Source: Styela clava
Lineage: Eukaryota; Chordata; Ascidiacea; Stolidobranchia; Styelidae
Assembly (NCBI RefSeq): GCF_964204865.1
Contig: NC_135250.1
Span: forward strand, 12,152,001 to 12,216,000
DNA: 64,000 nt
Direction of reading: 5' to 3'
The notes under the pieces were generated by a model. That model saw nothing but the letters and a program-made list of their open reading frames with translations. It did no database searches and had not been told where the DNA came from. The stretch's first letter is position 1. Each line of letters starts with the position of its first letter. Below are positions 22,301 through 33,053 of the stretch, one piece after another. The position numbers were made by a program, and so were the translations under genes.

Positions 22301-24973
22301 CCTTTTCCACGGAATGCTCACTTGATAATGACCATCCACTTTACAGATGGTATTTGCCATAATTGATAATGCAGCCTTATCTTCTATTGAAGGAGCAGTA
22401 TCGTATGCATTGCAACCTGAAAACTCCGTTTCAAACGCTTTCTCCATTTGCTCATGTAGCCTCTCATTGTTCAAAGAAATCCATGAAACGTTGTCAACAT
22501 GAGATTCATCACACTGATTGTAAGTATCATCAGGACCGAACAACGCCCAGCCTAGAGCCGTTCTTGCCGCATATGGTTGACCCTTTTTCCCGCGTCTCAT
22601 TCCAGAAATTACATGCGCCTCTGGAGCATCCACGCCTACCAAAATCTCAACTTTGGCATTTTCCAGCGTTGGAAAATTCAAGTCCTGAATGTGATTGCAT
22701 CTTAACGAATCAGCATTCGAAGGAATGTTAATCTCCAGATCGGATGGAAGTCTATCCAGAACTCTGACGCCTTTGATGTGAATTGAATGCACTTCACGCA
22801 ATCCACGGATATTCAATGATACTCGAGCACTGTCAGTCTTAACGACACCACCCAAGGTTTTCAAAACAATTTCATCTTTGATACCTTTTATGCCAAGCCT
22901 CTTCATCAAATCATTTGTACATAGCGATACATCAGAACCATCATCCAGAAAGGCATACGTGTCGCAAGATCGGCCATCCGATCCCCAACATCTAACTGGT
23001 ACTACCTTCCTACGAACATGTAATGCTGTCTCCCTTGATGAACAAAATGATGATGAAACATGAGCCCCAGTCTCTTCAGCTGGTTCAGACCCGGCCTCCT
23101 TCGATGATGAATAACTACTGACTTCATGTTTCTCAGACTGAGTGTCGTCAGTTGAGTTACGCAAGTCAACTTTAGAGTTTGTTTGTCCATTTTTTGAATG
23201 CTTAAAGTGTAACAGTGTATGATGTTTTAGATCACAGCCTTCCACTCTACAGTGAATTTTAGATTGACACCGGCTTGTCCAGTGACCAGGAATCAAACAA
23301 TTAAAACAGATATTCTTCTGTCGCACAAACCTGTGTCTGAATGAAACTTCTTTTTCTTTGAATTTTGCACAATTCCACAATCGATGACTACCGTCACACA
23401 TCATGCACTTCAACTCATGACTTTTACATTTTGGAATGTCCTTACTAGAGTTTTCTTCGGATATGAGAAAGGATGACACCTTGCGATTACTACGAGTACC
23501 TCCCAAGTCGTCAACTTTCTTCTTCCTTTGTGATTCACGAGCAAGTTTGCCAAAACCTGATCGATTGACATTTGACACAGATTCCATAAATGATAACAGT
23601 GTATCGAAGTTTACCAAATCTCCAGCATTATAACGATCGTTGGCCAAATTTGCAAATTTCCACAATTGCTGAGATGGAAACCTTTTGACAATTTTCCTTA
23701 GTACAGTTAAGTCATCCAAATTGGCTCTAATACCAAATTGTGAAAATGTTATAAATGTGCTTCTTGCTTGAGTAAGCAATTTATCCCAAGCTTCAATGTC
23801 ATTAACTTTTATTGCGGGTCCCTCACACAACAAATTAAGATGTGCGTCAATAATTAAATGAGTTTGACCATAATTTTTATGAAGAATATTACGAGCCAAA
23901 TTGTATCCCTCTTCTGATGGTAAATTTCCACATGATTTTATAGCTTCCTTTGCTTCACCAGTGCAATGAGATATTAGATAATTTAATTTTGTAGCAGTGT
24001 CCAGTTTGCATGATCCAATATAGTTATTGAATTCACGAACGAATTCAGGATATTTTAGTACGTTCCCGTCAAATACAGAAAGCTTAATCTGAGGTAATGT
24101 GAATCCCTGCTTGATTATATTTGCCACATCAGTCATGCCCGCCATCATCGCCCTGGTCAATTGCGCTACAGCATTCAGTGTCATGTTAGGCATTTCAGTA
24201 GCAAAAGGCTTGGCCACATCTGGCGCCCTCATGCCTGCCCTAACATCATCATACACGATATCATGCTTGGCAGATTTGAAATCAGGCTTAATCTCTGGCT
24301 TGACGTAATTAGGCAACAATAATTGCTCCGCACTAATCTGTGGATCTAGTGGTTGCTCGCAATTATCAGGTAAAATAGGACTCACCAATATCTTCTGAGT
24401 CACAGGCACCTCATGCTCCGGGCTTGAGTAATGGATAGGTATGCCTGGATCCAACATGCAAATAGGCCGCTGTACAATTTCTTCCGCAGTAGAATGTTTA
24501 TCCTGATCCGTATTTACAATTTTGAAAATACTCCTGTTACAATCCTCATTAAAATCTAATATTTCCGATCTATCATCATGTTTATTTAATATTTGTGCAT
24601 CATGACTTGGCACAGAAAACAGTCCCTTCCCCCCTGGTGTCTTCACGTATTCCATCAATCTCTTCGGTGATAAGGTAGTAAAGGATTCCACATCTTCTCC
24701 TTCATCATCCCGCGTTGAGCCTATGCTTGATCTTGCCGCGACGCTTTCCAATTCTATCTTCGCTTGTTCTGCTTCCGTTTCCGCATCCAATATACTTCGC
24801 TGAAGTTCAAGTTGGACACGTTTACGCTCAAGTTCAAGTTGGACACGTTCGCTCTCAAGCGCAGCTTCCTTTTTTGCCCGCTCCAACTTTAATTGCGCTA
24901 AACGTAGATTACGCTCGGCCTTGGCTTGATCCGACTTCATCGACGATGTTATCGATGTCCGAGACGACGACAT
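19328..24973 (-). CDS. BEL/Pao gag-pol polyprotein (1881 aa, 3' end frameshifted)
   Basis: A single frame contains, in order: an N-terminal coiled coil rich in Arg/Glu (about 10-90); gag; two CCHC-like knuckles (about 523 and 555) and a third Cys/His cluster; a retroviral-type aspartic protease with core FLDDGSD (about 671); reverse transcriptase with VVADIKSMYHQ (about 1004) and the YVDD active site (about 1087); RNase H with FCDASESGLGA (about 1263) and WTDSMS; and integrase with an HHCC zinc motif (about 1576-1620) and a DDE core (VDLMGP about 1646, SDNGTNF about 1708, Glu in HWGGCWERM about 1755). YVDD and this order define the Pao/BEL group. The frame stops at 19328, just as the integrase C-terminal region begins; that region continues in another frame, which suggests a one-base loss near 19344-19346. 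The ATG at 24973 is the only plausible start after the leader. Confidence 0.95.
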   Translation of the reverse strand: MSSSRTSITSSMKSDQAKAERNLRLAQLKLERAKKEAALESERVQLELERKRVQLELQRSILDAETEAEQAKIELESVAARSSIGSTRDDEGEDVESFTTLSPKRLMEYVKTPGGKGLFSVPSHDAQILNKHDDRSEILDFNEDCNRSIFKIVNTDQDKHSTAEEIVQRPICMLDPGIPIHYSSPEHEVPVTQKILVSPILPDNCEQPLDPQISAEQLLLPNYVKPEIKPDFKSAKHDIVYDDVRAGMRAPDVAKPFATEMPNMTLNAVAQLTRAMMAGMTDVANIIKQGFTLPQIKLSVFDGNVLKYPEFVREFNNYIGSCKLDTATKLNYLISHCTGEAKEAIKSCGNLPSEEGYNLARNILHKNYGQTHLIIDAHLNLLCEGPAIKVNDIEAWDKLLTQARSTFITFSQFGIRANLDDLTVLRKIVKRFPSQQLWKFANLANDRYNAGDLVNFDTLLSFMESVSNVNRSGFGKLARESQRKKKVDDLGGTRSNRKVSSFLISEENSSKDIPKCKSHELKCMMCDGSHRLWNCAKFKEKEVSFRHRFVRQKNICFNCLIPGHWTSRCQSKIHCRVEGCDLKHHTLLHFKHSKNGQTNSKVDLRNSTDDTQSEKHEVSSYSSSKEAGSEPAEETGAHVSSSFCSSRETALHVRRKVVPVRCWGSDGRSCDTYAFLDDGSDVSLCTNDLMKRLGIKGIKDEIVLKTLGGVVKTDSARVSLNIRGLREVHSIHIKGVRVLDRLPSDLEINIPSNADSLRCNHIQDLNFPTLENAKVEILVGVDAPEAHVISGMRRGKKGQPYAARTALGWALFGPDDTYNQCDESHVDNVSWISLNNERLHEQMEKAFETEFSGCNAYDTAPSIEDKAALSIMANTICKVDGHYQVSIPWKRKDAELPNNIKIAESRLNNLKKRLLRDPELHDKYKKKMEEYISNGHASRISDNKLEHTKKTWYLPHHCTGGKFRIVFDASARYQDTSLNDNILCGPSQTNSLIGVLSRFRQEKIAVVADIKSMYHQVLVTPEDREALRFLWWPDGDLKQPVAEYQMNVHLFGGNWSPSVACYALRRVAEDNANHEDEETLNAIRKSFYVDDLERSEPTVPLALKRIKEVCGLLENGGFHLSKFSSNSIEVMNSIPEVDRAVSSVNLNLDKVSSQKVLGLSWNIPLDSFVFEVDIQQKPHTRRGLLSMLSQVFDPLGMLGPFLLPMKKLLQRLCAQDLSWDDDLPMNAIKLWENWIGQLSELAKVRVPRWLHGTRYESCKMQLHTFCDASESGLGAVSYVRVVSTSGAVQCEFVAGKSRVTPLKAVSIPRLELCAAVVAAKLSAMIQSELEYKFERIVYWTDSMSVLQYINNVSTRFKVFVANRIATIHELSEPSQWRHVRTKDNPADVASRGVMPSKLNKCNMWFQGPNFLCDSEENWPERPKILPQVSDNDPETKSTRQVCATTGKSKPALFKILERYSSWTKLCRSVAWLCRFKKCFLWKYGKKDKPKFHQIGLSVDELKMASTNVIRLVQDEAFSSEDVKLTKSSSLKSLTPCLIDGVICVGGRLQRSSLSRESKHQLILPYHHHVTDLIIDHYHHQEGHSGVLHILSVIREKFWIIKGHSAIRNRIRRCLKCKMMHSKSGTQIMAPLPEVRVTPGNSPFASTGVDLMGPVLIKSGRSEVKRWAAIFTCMATRALHIEVVNSLDASAFLEAFDRFTARRGLPLEVFSDNGTNFTASNKYLKEGVQRWNESVHQSLSQKEIKWNFNPPAASHWGGCWERMIRSVRKVLTALVGERQLTEASFYTFLTQVERILNNRPITAVGDDPKDLKALTPGMLLTGRLDPSYPSDIFLKADGYRKSWKLVQWMADQFWNRWVKEYLQILQTRQKWQQQKRNLLLEI

Positions 24974-25084
24974 TTCGACAATATAAACGCTTAGATGTTT
25001 CCTTTCAATTGATTTACGATAAAGTTCACACGATCAAAGTATCCACGAATGGCGAGTGTCACGAAGCCAATATTTAGCAACAAA

Positions 25085-25869
25085 TGTAGATTATAAGCGA
25101 CTTAACACCTATGATGAGGCTCTACAAGAAGCCTATAACGTGTTGGGCGGTGACACTTCGCGCTATTAACTTCCCCTGATGTATAACCTGCCAGGTTTCT
25201 CGATAATTAACAACTCCACAACTTTGAATATGAACGAAATGTAATGCAGTCGATAAAATACCAGTCTACATGCACAAGTACGATATAGACGAATAAATAA
25301 ACGACGAAATTGTGTGATGATAAGAACAAATAATTCCAGTATTGTAGAGACACAAACGATCACAGTATTGTAGAATGTAGACGTCCAACTAAAGTTATGT
25401 TGAGGTTGAGGTTGAGGTTGAGGGTTGCTAAAGTTTACGACCAACCCAACAGGCAGGTTTATAACATACTTAATTCTAAAGATGCAAACAATAGCAACAT
25501 TACAATATGAAAACAAATCAAACCCTATTATTTAACTTAAAGACAAGCGAATAAATCCGCTCATTACGGCATATGAATTAGCATTACTAACAGACTAACC
25601 GGCAAACTTTAGCACAAATAAATTGTAAACAGCCGACTGGCAATGATTTGAAATAATAAACAAACACAAAAAACGAGAGAAAAGAAAAATCGATAAAAGA
25701 CTTTGTTCCCGCCGACAGGCCTATTCCTACCCACGAACAGATGGTGCAATCGCCTTGAAGGGAGTAGTTTATTAGCGGTCATTCGACAAAAGTGCAATGA
25801 CAGATTTCTCTCGAAATAACCCCGGGTCAAATATATGCAAAATAAAACAAAGAAACTTTGTCTGTAACA
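25085..25869 (-). repeat. 5' LTR of the BEL/Pao element
   Basis: 785 bp, the partner of 18242-19026. It should hold the promoter for the minus-strand gag-pol transcript. The sequence just inside, at 25084 and below, is where a primer-binding site would lie; I could not assign the tRNA with confidence. Confidence 0.95.
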
Positions 25870-26123
25870 TGAGTAGTAGTTTGTCCTAGTGATAGGCATC
25901 CCATTGTTATAACTAGAAATGAATACGAAAAATTGAAAAAACCTGCGCGCAATTAATTTGGCTGTTAACAGGTGAAAAATGTCTTGCGGTGTCGCATTAT
26001 GGCGTAACAGTATGAGCAATGACATATAACAATACTGTTGTTATGTGCCATTGGTATGAGATAAGCACGAATTTCATAACAATTGCTTTCATTTATCTTA
26101 GTTTCTCGTTCTCTAGGTCGCTC

Positions 26124-26335
26124 TTATTGGACACGTAGTGGACATAACGATCGTTTCAATATTATGTTGTTGTTCTTGTTCTTGTTCTTTGACACGTTTT
26201 TAAAAAGTCGCTTTTCTCTTTGATTACTGGACTAATTGCTTTGAAATTTTCAGTGGTTGAAGATGAAATTTTTCTCCAGAATGCTATTACTTTTATTTAT
26301 TTCAAATATTTCTGTTAGCTCTGTAAGATTTGTTT
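26124..26335 (+). repeat. Repeat D, copy 1
   Basis: TTATTGGACACGTAGTGGAC, then GATCGTTTCAATATTATGTT, a (GTTCTT)n stretch, TTTTTAAAAAGTCGCTTTTC, TTTGAAATTTTCAGTGGTT and CCAGAA(T/G)GCTATTAC. Also found at 27774, 28198 and 33682 in the same order. Confidence 0.8.
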
Positions 26336-26415
26336 TTGTTTGCTATGACGTCACTAAACGTTCTGCGGATATCGGACGCCATTTTGTGTCCAACGGACCA
26401 TCTTGCAATTTCAAT

Positions 26416-26870
26416 TCACGCTGTCACAAGACAGGAGTACTGGTACCGTAACACAGCGCGGTGACACTGAACTAACTCGTAGCTGTCAAAAGCTTGAAAA
26501 TCCATACAAATATGAGAAATAAAAAGATGAAACTTGGCAGGTGAGTAGAGTTGTGATTCTTTTAACCATATTTAAAAGTTTCGCGTTTCTACATTTGAAG
26601 GAGGGGAAATAGGGGGTGTGTATTTCCGATACGTCGATAATATCTTTGTCAACCAATTTGCGGCCACCGTGTTTTCGTCTGTTTGATTGCTGTGATGTGG
26701 TGCTTTGTTTATAATTTAACGAGTTTTGTTCGAAATAACCGTGTTCTTGACATATATGACGGTCAGAAATGCAATTAGAAGCCCAATGTTTTCACGCTGT
26801 CACAAGACCAACAATTGTCAACCAATTTGCGACCACCGTGTTTTGTCTGTTTGATTGCTGTATGGCTGCG
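26416..26870 (+). repeat. Imperfect direct duplication
   Basis: CACGCTGTCACAAGAC occurs at about 26418 and 26793, and TCAACCAATTTGCGGCCACC-type sequence at about 26648 and 26818, so segments of this stretch are duplicated. The rest of 25875-28440 outside repeat D has no recognisable gene; GGTACC/ACCGG motifs are frequent. Confidence 0.55.
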
Positions 26871-27773
26871 TATGCGATAGTCTCGACGCAGCAGAAACGA
26901 TGATCAAGGCTTGAAATCCGTGGTCGCACACTGGTCGTTCGGTCGCAAATACGTCTTTCGAGTGCCGTACTTTGGGGATTTGTATAGCTTCAACCCTTTG
27001 TCGTAGAAAGTTAATACGAGGTTTAGCGTGTAGAATAAATGCCGCCAATGCACCCACGGTGAAAAAATTAACAGGTTAGATATATTGGTTTTTGTTTTAT
27101 AGCGGTTTGAATGAAATTGTCCGCAGACTGGCTACACCACCCTAGGCCTGGTGAGTTGTCCGTGTAGTCGAATTGTCCATCAGCCCTAAACGGCTATGAC
27201 AGTCACTGTACCAAAAATTGTACCCCGATTCGGCTGGTGTTAAGTTGACGCATGTTATTTAGTAACGTTTTTATCTGAAATGTTTGACTGTGGTTCGGTA
27301 CCTGATCCGATAATACGGTACATAATTGACTCATATCACGAGATATTTCAACTGATGTTTCAATTGTCACAGGACCTAAAATATCTATGACAGTCCCTGT
27401 ACCGTCACGGTACCCCGATACAGGTACTGGTAAGTCACCGCCGGTATGTTAGTCGTTGGTCACCGCATATGATTTTTGGGGAATTGTTCTGCGTGTCCAT
27501 ATATTTGAGCATTGCTCTCTTGTTTATTATTATTATTAGTTGTTGCTGCATGATCCACGTATGCAACAAGTAAACTCTGACGATCTGCAGATATGTGTCG
27601 ATAGTGTTCATACGATTAACTGCCAGCAAAATAACTAACCAATCGTCATGTAAGACGATTTATGATTACAGTACGTTTGCGTTATTTCGTAACAAAGGCT
27701 ATTGTCAAACAGGAATAATGATGTGAAATCATGACGACCCCGACCAAGGTTATAGTCACAATTCGTAAGATCT

Positions 27774-27995
27774 CATTGGACACGTAGTGAACATAACGAT
27801 CGTTTCAATATTATGTTGTTGTTGTTGTTCTTGTTCTTGTTCTTTGACACGTTTTTAAAAAGTCGCTTTTCTCTTCGAATACTGGACCAATTGCTTTGAA
27901 ATTTTCAGTGGTTAAATATTAATTTTTTCGCTAGAAGGCTATTACTTTTATTTATTTCAAAATTTTGCGTGAATTCTATGAAATTTGATATTTCG
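27774..27995 (+). repeat. Repeat D, copy 2
   Basis: Same landmark order as copy 1, with a longer (GTT)n/(GTTCTT)n stretch at 27814-27843. Confidence 0.8.
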
Positions 27996-28197
27996 TTTAA
28001 AATTTTGCTGTATTATTTTTTATCCATGGGAACACGGATTTTAGTCAGTGTCCTGACTGGCTGTACGTTTTGATTCTGCAAAATTCTTGCTACTGGAAAT
28101 TCAGAACTTTTTTGAGGGTACCGGTAGTGTCAAAGGTACCGGTAAGGACTGATTCGCTCTGGTCTAACGTGTCCATATATTTGTGCGTAGCTCTCTT

Positions 28198-28335
28198 GTT
28201 GTTGTTGTTCTTGTTCTTGTTCTTTGACACGTTTTTAAAAAGTCACTTTTCTCTTCGAATACTGGACCAATTGCTTTGAAATTTTCAGTGGTTAAAGATA
28301 AAATTTTTCTCCAGAAGGCTATTACTTTTTTTTTT
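28198..28335 (+). repeat. Repeat D, copy 3 (5' truncated)
   Basis: Begins at the (GTTCTT)n stretch; lacks the GGACACGTAGTGGACATAAC head. Preceded by a CGTGTCCATATATTTG motif that also occurs at 27492 and 28376. Confidence 0.75.
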
Positions 28336-28479
28336 GCTATGGCGTCATCAAAATTATTGCCATTGGATGGCGCTACGTGTCCATATATTTGAGCACAGCT
28401 CTCTTGTTTTCAATGAGGTTTAATACGAAAATAAAATTTTTGTCAAATATTTTCTGGTTAAAAATGATGAGGGTTCAAA

Positions 28480-28733
28480 TGTAAACCAATGCAACTGCCT
28501 GTGTTGTGGGTGCAAATATACGGTACATGAATGCAAATGCCCACAGGTACAAATGTACACGACCAAAGATGTCCGTGGGTGCAGCTTGTGAGTGTATGTG
28601 CTGTCACCAATTGCATCCAATTACATTCACGAATTACGTGGGTGCTACCGTTCCTCATCATAGGTGTAAATGTACGTGGATGAAAGTGTCCGCGAGTGCA
28701 ATCCATATGCAGTGTTCAATCAGTGAGTGCAAT
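28480..28733. repeat. Degenerate GTGCAAATGT/GGGTGCA tract
   Basis: Irregular repeats of GGTGCAAATRTAC, TGAATGCAAATG and GTGGGTGCA. The same character resumes at 33057-33140 beyond element C and repeat A, and appears inverted at 18060-18160, so this is probably a decayed minisatellite or element interior split by insertions. Confidence 0.5.
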
Positions 28734-31700
28734 CAATGACATTAAACAACATGATGCGCAACTCCGGCATTTTTGTCCGAAGATCGTATTCGATAGCACG
28801 CTCCAATGCACATACTTGACGAGACGAAAACGAGCGGATGTGTGCTGTATTCAAGGCGTAGCACGAATGGTATGCGTGCCTGCTTCGACAATTGTTGTCG
28901 ATTTTAATGATATTTTGGAAAGTTAAGGTAAAAAGAAATCGGAAAAAGGTAAGGTATATATAATATTGTGGTATATCACACCCGGGCATCGCACTGTTAA
29001 GTACATGTGGGAAAGCCAGCCTTTGTCAAATACTACGAAGTTATTAATTCAGTACGGTACGTAGTTGCCCATTTGCCAAATTACATATTTACTTACCCCT
29101 TATGCCTGGTTTCAAAAAGTTCATGCACCTCCAGTTAGATTTTTTTAATCAGTGAGGATATTTACTCATTGTTGATTGCTGCTCATTGTAACATAGTATT
29201 GCGCATTCACTTATATTTGCGTATTGAATCAAAGTGTTAACAAGTTCACCTAACATTTCACTCACACCGGTCTATCTTGTATAGTCTGATCTCTCAAGTA
29301 TTTGGAGCCGCGAATGCTTGTAATTTTCTGACTAAACCCTTTTAATAGTTGGTTTATATACCAAATTCAGTAAAATATGAGATATTGGATTTATTAGCTT
29401 TTCCATTCTAAATCATATAGATTGCTTTATTTATTCTTAACGAAAATTAATAAATCTCCTCTCTTTCTTCAGATGTGAAAGTTGTGGACAAACCTGTCTA
29501 AGCATTGTGAGACTCCTGCAGCACAAGAGGCAATAGCAGAAATAGTAAGTATATCAATCAAGAAATTAAGCCGACATAAAGCAAAACTTTCAACTATTCG
29601 TCTAATCTTAATTTCCTATTATTTATTCACAGGACAACTATAGCAGAAGGGGAAATATCAGAAGTCTGGCGACATATCAGTGACAGTGTGATTCCAAGAA
29701 ATATAATTAGAGTACTCCATAAATGTTTGCAATAGAAAAACAACCTATGGAGGCATGCAAAGACATTTGACCCTCCGGTAGAGTTGTGTATGGCCCCCAC
29801 ATCCTGCAGGGCTTGAGGAAAAGAACTAAAAATTCTAAAGCGTAAGATTGCATAAGCGGTCTTATTTGTAAAAAGGCACAGAACACGCAAGACATACTTA
29901 AAACAGCTTTGGAAAATGAGGATTACGGGTAACGCACTGCACCTGTGTTATATTTGGTTCATCAACTTTTGGTAGTACTATAGAAGAAATTACGGAAGGG
30001 GTATAATCATCATTCATGATAAAATACTATCATATATTTTTTGGACAACTTCAATCTAGACCAGGGATCTCAAACTCGCGGCCCCAGAAAACTTCCAGTG
30101 CGGCCCTCGAACGCTTAACAATAATTGTAATAGTATTTTGGAAGTTTTTTTTTATCTAAATGTAATAGATTTTTCAAACCTTTTAAGTGAGATTGATTAT
30201 CCACACAGAAAACAGTTTACTGAAAGTAGTTTTGGAATATTAATTTTTTTTGTCCACATTTTGACCCAATTAAGAATACACATCAAGCTAGCAAAAGAAT
30301 ACTTGAATAAAACACTTGAGTGATTAAATTAAACGCAAAGTACATGAAGAAGGTGGCATTATCGAAGAAAATGGGAGTTGCAATATTTCTGCTTTCCACA
30401 AAATTTTGAAGCACATTGTTTAATTTGTCATATTTCCATCAATACAATGAAAAAACACAATAAGCTCAGAGGTCAATATTACAAATTCGAAGACCAACTT
30501 CGAACAGAAAATTTCCATGTGTTTGTATATTAATATAATTATACAACGACTTGGTTACTAAAAATCAATATCAATAATAATTCAAGCAATCCTATGCCAC
30601 GCAATGTGGTGCGAAATGTCTTGTCGAAAAAATCTGTCATTTGTTATTTTACTGATCTATACATGAAATGATAAAAGTAACTTTTTTGCATTACTGGAAT
30701 TAATTAAACATTCGCAAAGATCCAGATTAACCCATGATCATGTGGCCTCGTTAGTTAGAGTTGGTACTATAAAATCATTTCAGCCTGGCCTTAGTATGCT
30801 GGTGACACAAAAAAAAGATGCCAAACGTCAGGACAAATGTTATTATTAAAACGTTGAGTTTATACTGTATTATTTTTGTTAATTTTAAGTTCATATATTT
30901 AGATTAAGTTATTTTTAGTGTATGTATTATTCTTTCCTTATCCAAAGCTTGTTCAAAAATGATTTTGATCGTTGTACATAGAATTTTATGATTTTTTATA
31001 ATATATACAGTAACTTGCAAATGTTGCAATAATAGTGGAATGCAAATATTAATATGTAATTGCATTTGAAATTGAAGAAAATAATAAAACTTAATCCAAC
31101 TGTTTAGTTGCATCACAATATATGTCACAAACTAAAACTATCTTAAAAATATCTTTCAAGTATTCATTATCAAAAACTGTTTGCGGCCCTTTTTACAATT
31201 TCCAAAATGCAATGCGGCTCTCGAAAACCCATGAGTTTGACACCACTGATCTATTCTAGACGATTCAAGCATTGCTTTGGGAAATAATATCACTTCAATT
31301 AAATTGAAATAATCTCGCTATATTAAATACAAAATCGTTGCTATCATAAAGGTAAACCAATTCAGCCACTCGAAATATATTGGCCTTCACAAAGAAATGG
31401 AGGCAAAATTGAGAGTTCATGAGCTATGAACATTTGTTCTTTTCTTTGTCTTGGACTTTTCATACTCCACAGCCTCTATTAATTTTTTATAATTTTAATT
31501 ACCATGTAATGGTCATACATATCTTTAACTTGTATTTTCTGTCATGATGTATTATCTCAATGTGCCAAACTATTAATTAGTGTGCATATTTTGCTTCCAG
31601 ATGACATAAATGTATTGTCTTGTTTACTACCTCAGCTTGGAGTATTGACAAGAAAAGGTGCCAGTAAATTAGGTAAAAATTTTTTTAACTCTTTGTTATA

Positions 31701-32546
31701 ATCAGAATTCACAATCAATAGGAATTATAAACAGCCAACAATCAATGAGAATTATATGCGAAATCCCTCAGAATAAATTTGTCTAAAATCGGAGGAAGGC
31801 AAAAAATATAGGTAGTTTCCACTTTCCATCCACACAAGCATTTCAAGAAGACTTGCTCGAGCCAAACTAAATGAGCATCGTCAGGTGATCGGTAAGGCTG
31901 CAAGTTGAATTCAGCCGCCCTGCAACCTCCTGCATAGAAGATAATATTAATTAGTGGGCTATGAGCTAAATTCCTAAATTTAAACAAACCTATCTACGAT
32001 GCATTATGTTCCAGCAATGTTACCTACGATTAACTGAATATGTAATATGTCTAATAAATTCACCTACAAAAGCAAGTTCGATAGGTGCAAACTTTGTGTT
32101 ATGGAATTGTATCACAGCACAGTTTTGTATGACACCCTCTTTAAATGAAATTTCAATGATTAAGCGCAAACATTAAAATTACTAACTTTGAACTTTGTCA
32201 TTATCTGCAAAATGTTCCACACAAATCTTTCCGCTATCGCGTTTGTAATCTTCTCTGATAAAAAAAACGTCTATGATGTCCAGAATTGCTCTTTACAGCG
32301 TGCCCGCCATTCCAGCTTTCTAAGTGAGCAAAACTTCTTAGATATAGAGATTATTTTGTTTTGTTACAGGCGCAAAAATGCAGGTACTACACGTAAAAAA
32401 GACGCCGAGTAGCAAAAGCTAGCGGAAAACGGACGCGAAAGGCGACGAGAAATATGTGCATTGGAGCGTATCATGAAATACAATCTTTCGCCTGTAGTCT
32501 TATGGAGTGACGTCAGAGTTGCCTATCATGTTGTTTAATGTCATTG
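28734..32546. mobile_element. Element C, copy 2
   Basis: Same ends as copy 1 and a 7 bp repeat GTGCAAT at 28727-28733 and 32547-32553. Differs from copy 1 mainly by substitutions, short indels and an extra ~58 bp at 30050-30110. It is inserted in a degenerate GTGCAA-rich tract right at the boundary of a repeat A copy. Confidence 0.85.
30062..31251. mobile_element. hAT-type element nested in element C copy 2
   Basis: Left end CAGGGATCTCAAACTCGCGG, right end GAGTTTGACACCACTG, with GCGGCCCTCGAA-type subterminal blocks at both sides. Copy 1 of element C carries the same insert (about 13367-14477) but lacks the left terminus, so insertion preceded duplication of element C. No intact frame. Confidence 0.7.
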
Positions 32547-32551
32547 GTGCA

Positions 32552-33053
32552 ATGGACCTTTCCTCGAACTTTGACCCCCGACAAAATTCTCCTATACTTT
32601 ACCATTGCAAAATTTTCGGGGCTATTTCAAAAGTGCTTTTGCGAGTTGGCGCCTGTAAAATGGGGTATGTATTACAAACCATATTATGATTTATCGCATA
32701 CAACAATCTGTTTTTTAAAAGTTCCGGTAAAGAATTTTAGCCTAGTCTATCACACCTATTTCTACACTAATGTTTCATTACTGCATTTAAACTAAAACTC
32801 CAAGAAAGAAAGAGTGATCATTGAACTATCTGATTTATATTTAAGTTTGCGAAACACATCAGAAAACTAACGAATAGAGTTCAAAAACGCGAAAACAAGG
32901 GGATGTTTACGACAACGCTTGAAAATCTGTCTGAGTGAGAAAAGTGTCTGAGCGGATGCGAAAAGGGAGCATTGTTACATCACTTTTTGCATCTTGCTGA
33001 TTGGCCAATGTCACGAAGTAAACAAGGAAGTCGATGCTCAGGGAAAGGTCCAT
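32552..33053 (-). mobile_element. Repeat A, second full-length copy (inverted)
   Basis: 502 bp with ends ATGGACCTTTCCTCGA and GGGAAAGGTCCAT. Matches 10494-10996 in reverse complement. It abuts the right target duplication of element C copy 2, so the element C insertion point lies at its edge. Confidence 0.8.

Larger units (their letters stand above)
18242..25869 (-). mobile_element. Complete BEL/Pao LTR retrotransposon (7.6 kb)
   Basis: Two 785 bp LTRs (18242-19026 and 25085-25869), both TG...CA, read as identical base for base. The 5 bp target duplication TGAGT is perfect at 18237-18241 and 25870-25874. The coding strand is minus, so the 25085 LTR is the 5' one. A leader of about 110 nt precedes the gag-pol ATG, and a purine-rich stretch (GAGGCCGGGAA on the minus strand) abuts the 3' LTR at 19027. 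Identical LTRs imply very recent insertion. Short GAGGTT-type tandem repeats lie within each LTR. Confidence 0.96.

Noticed and set aside
19712..24308. Many 60-140 codon plus and minus frames within gag-pol
   Set aside because: Shadows of the long gag-pol frame.
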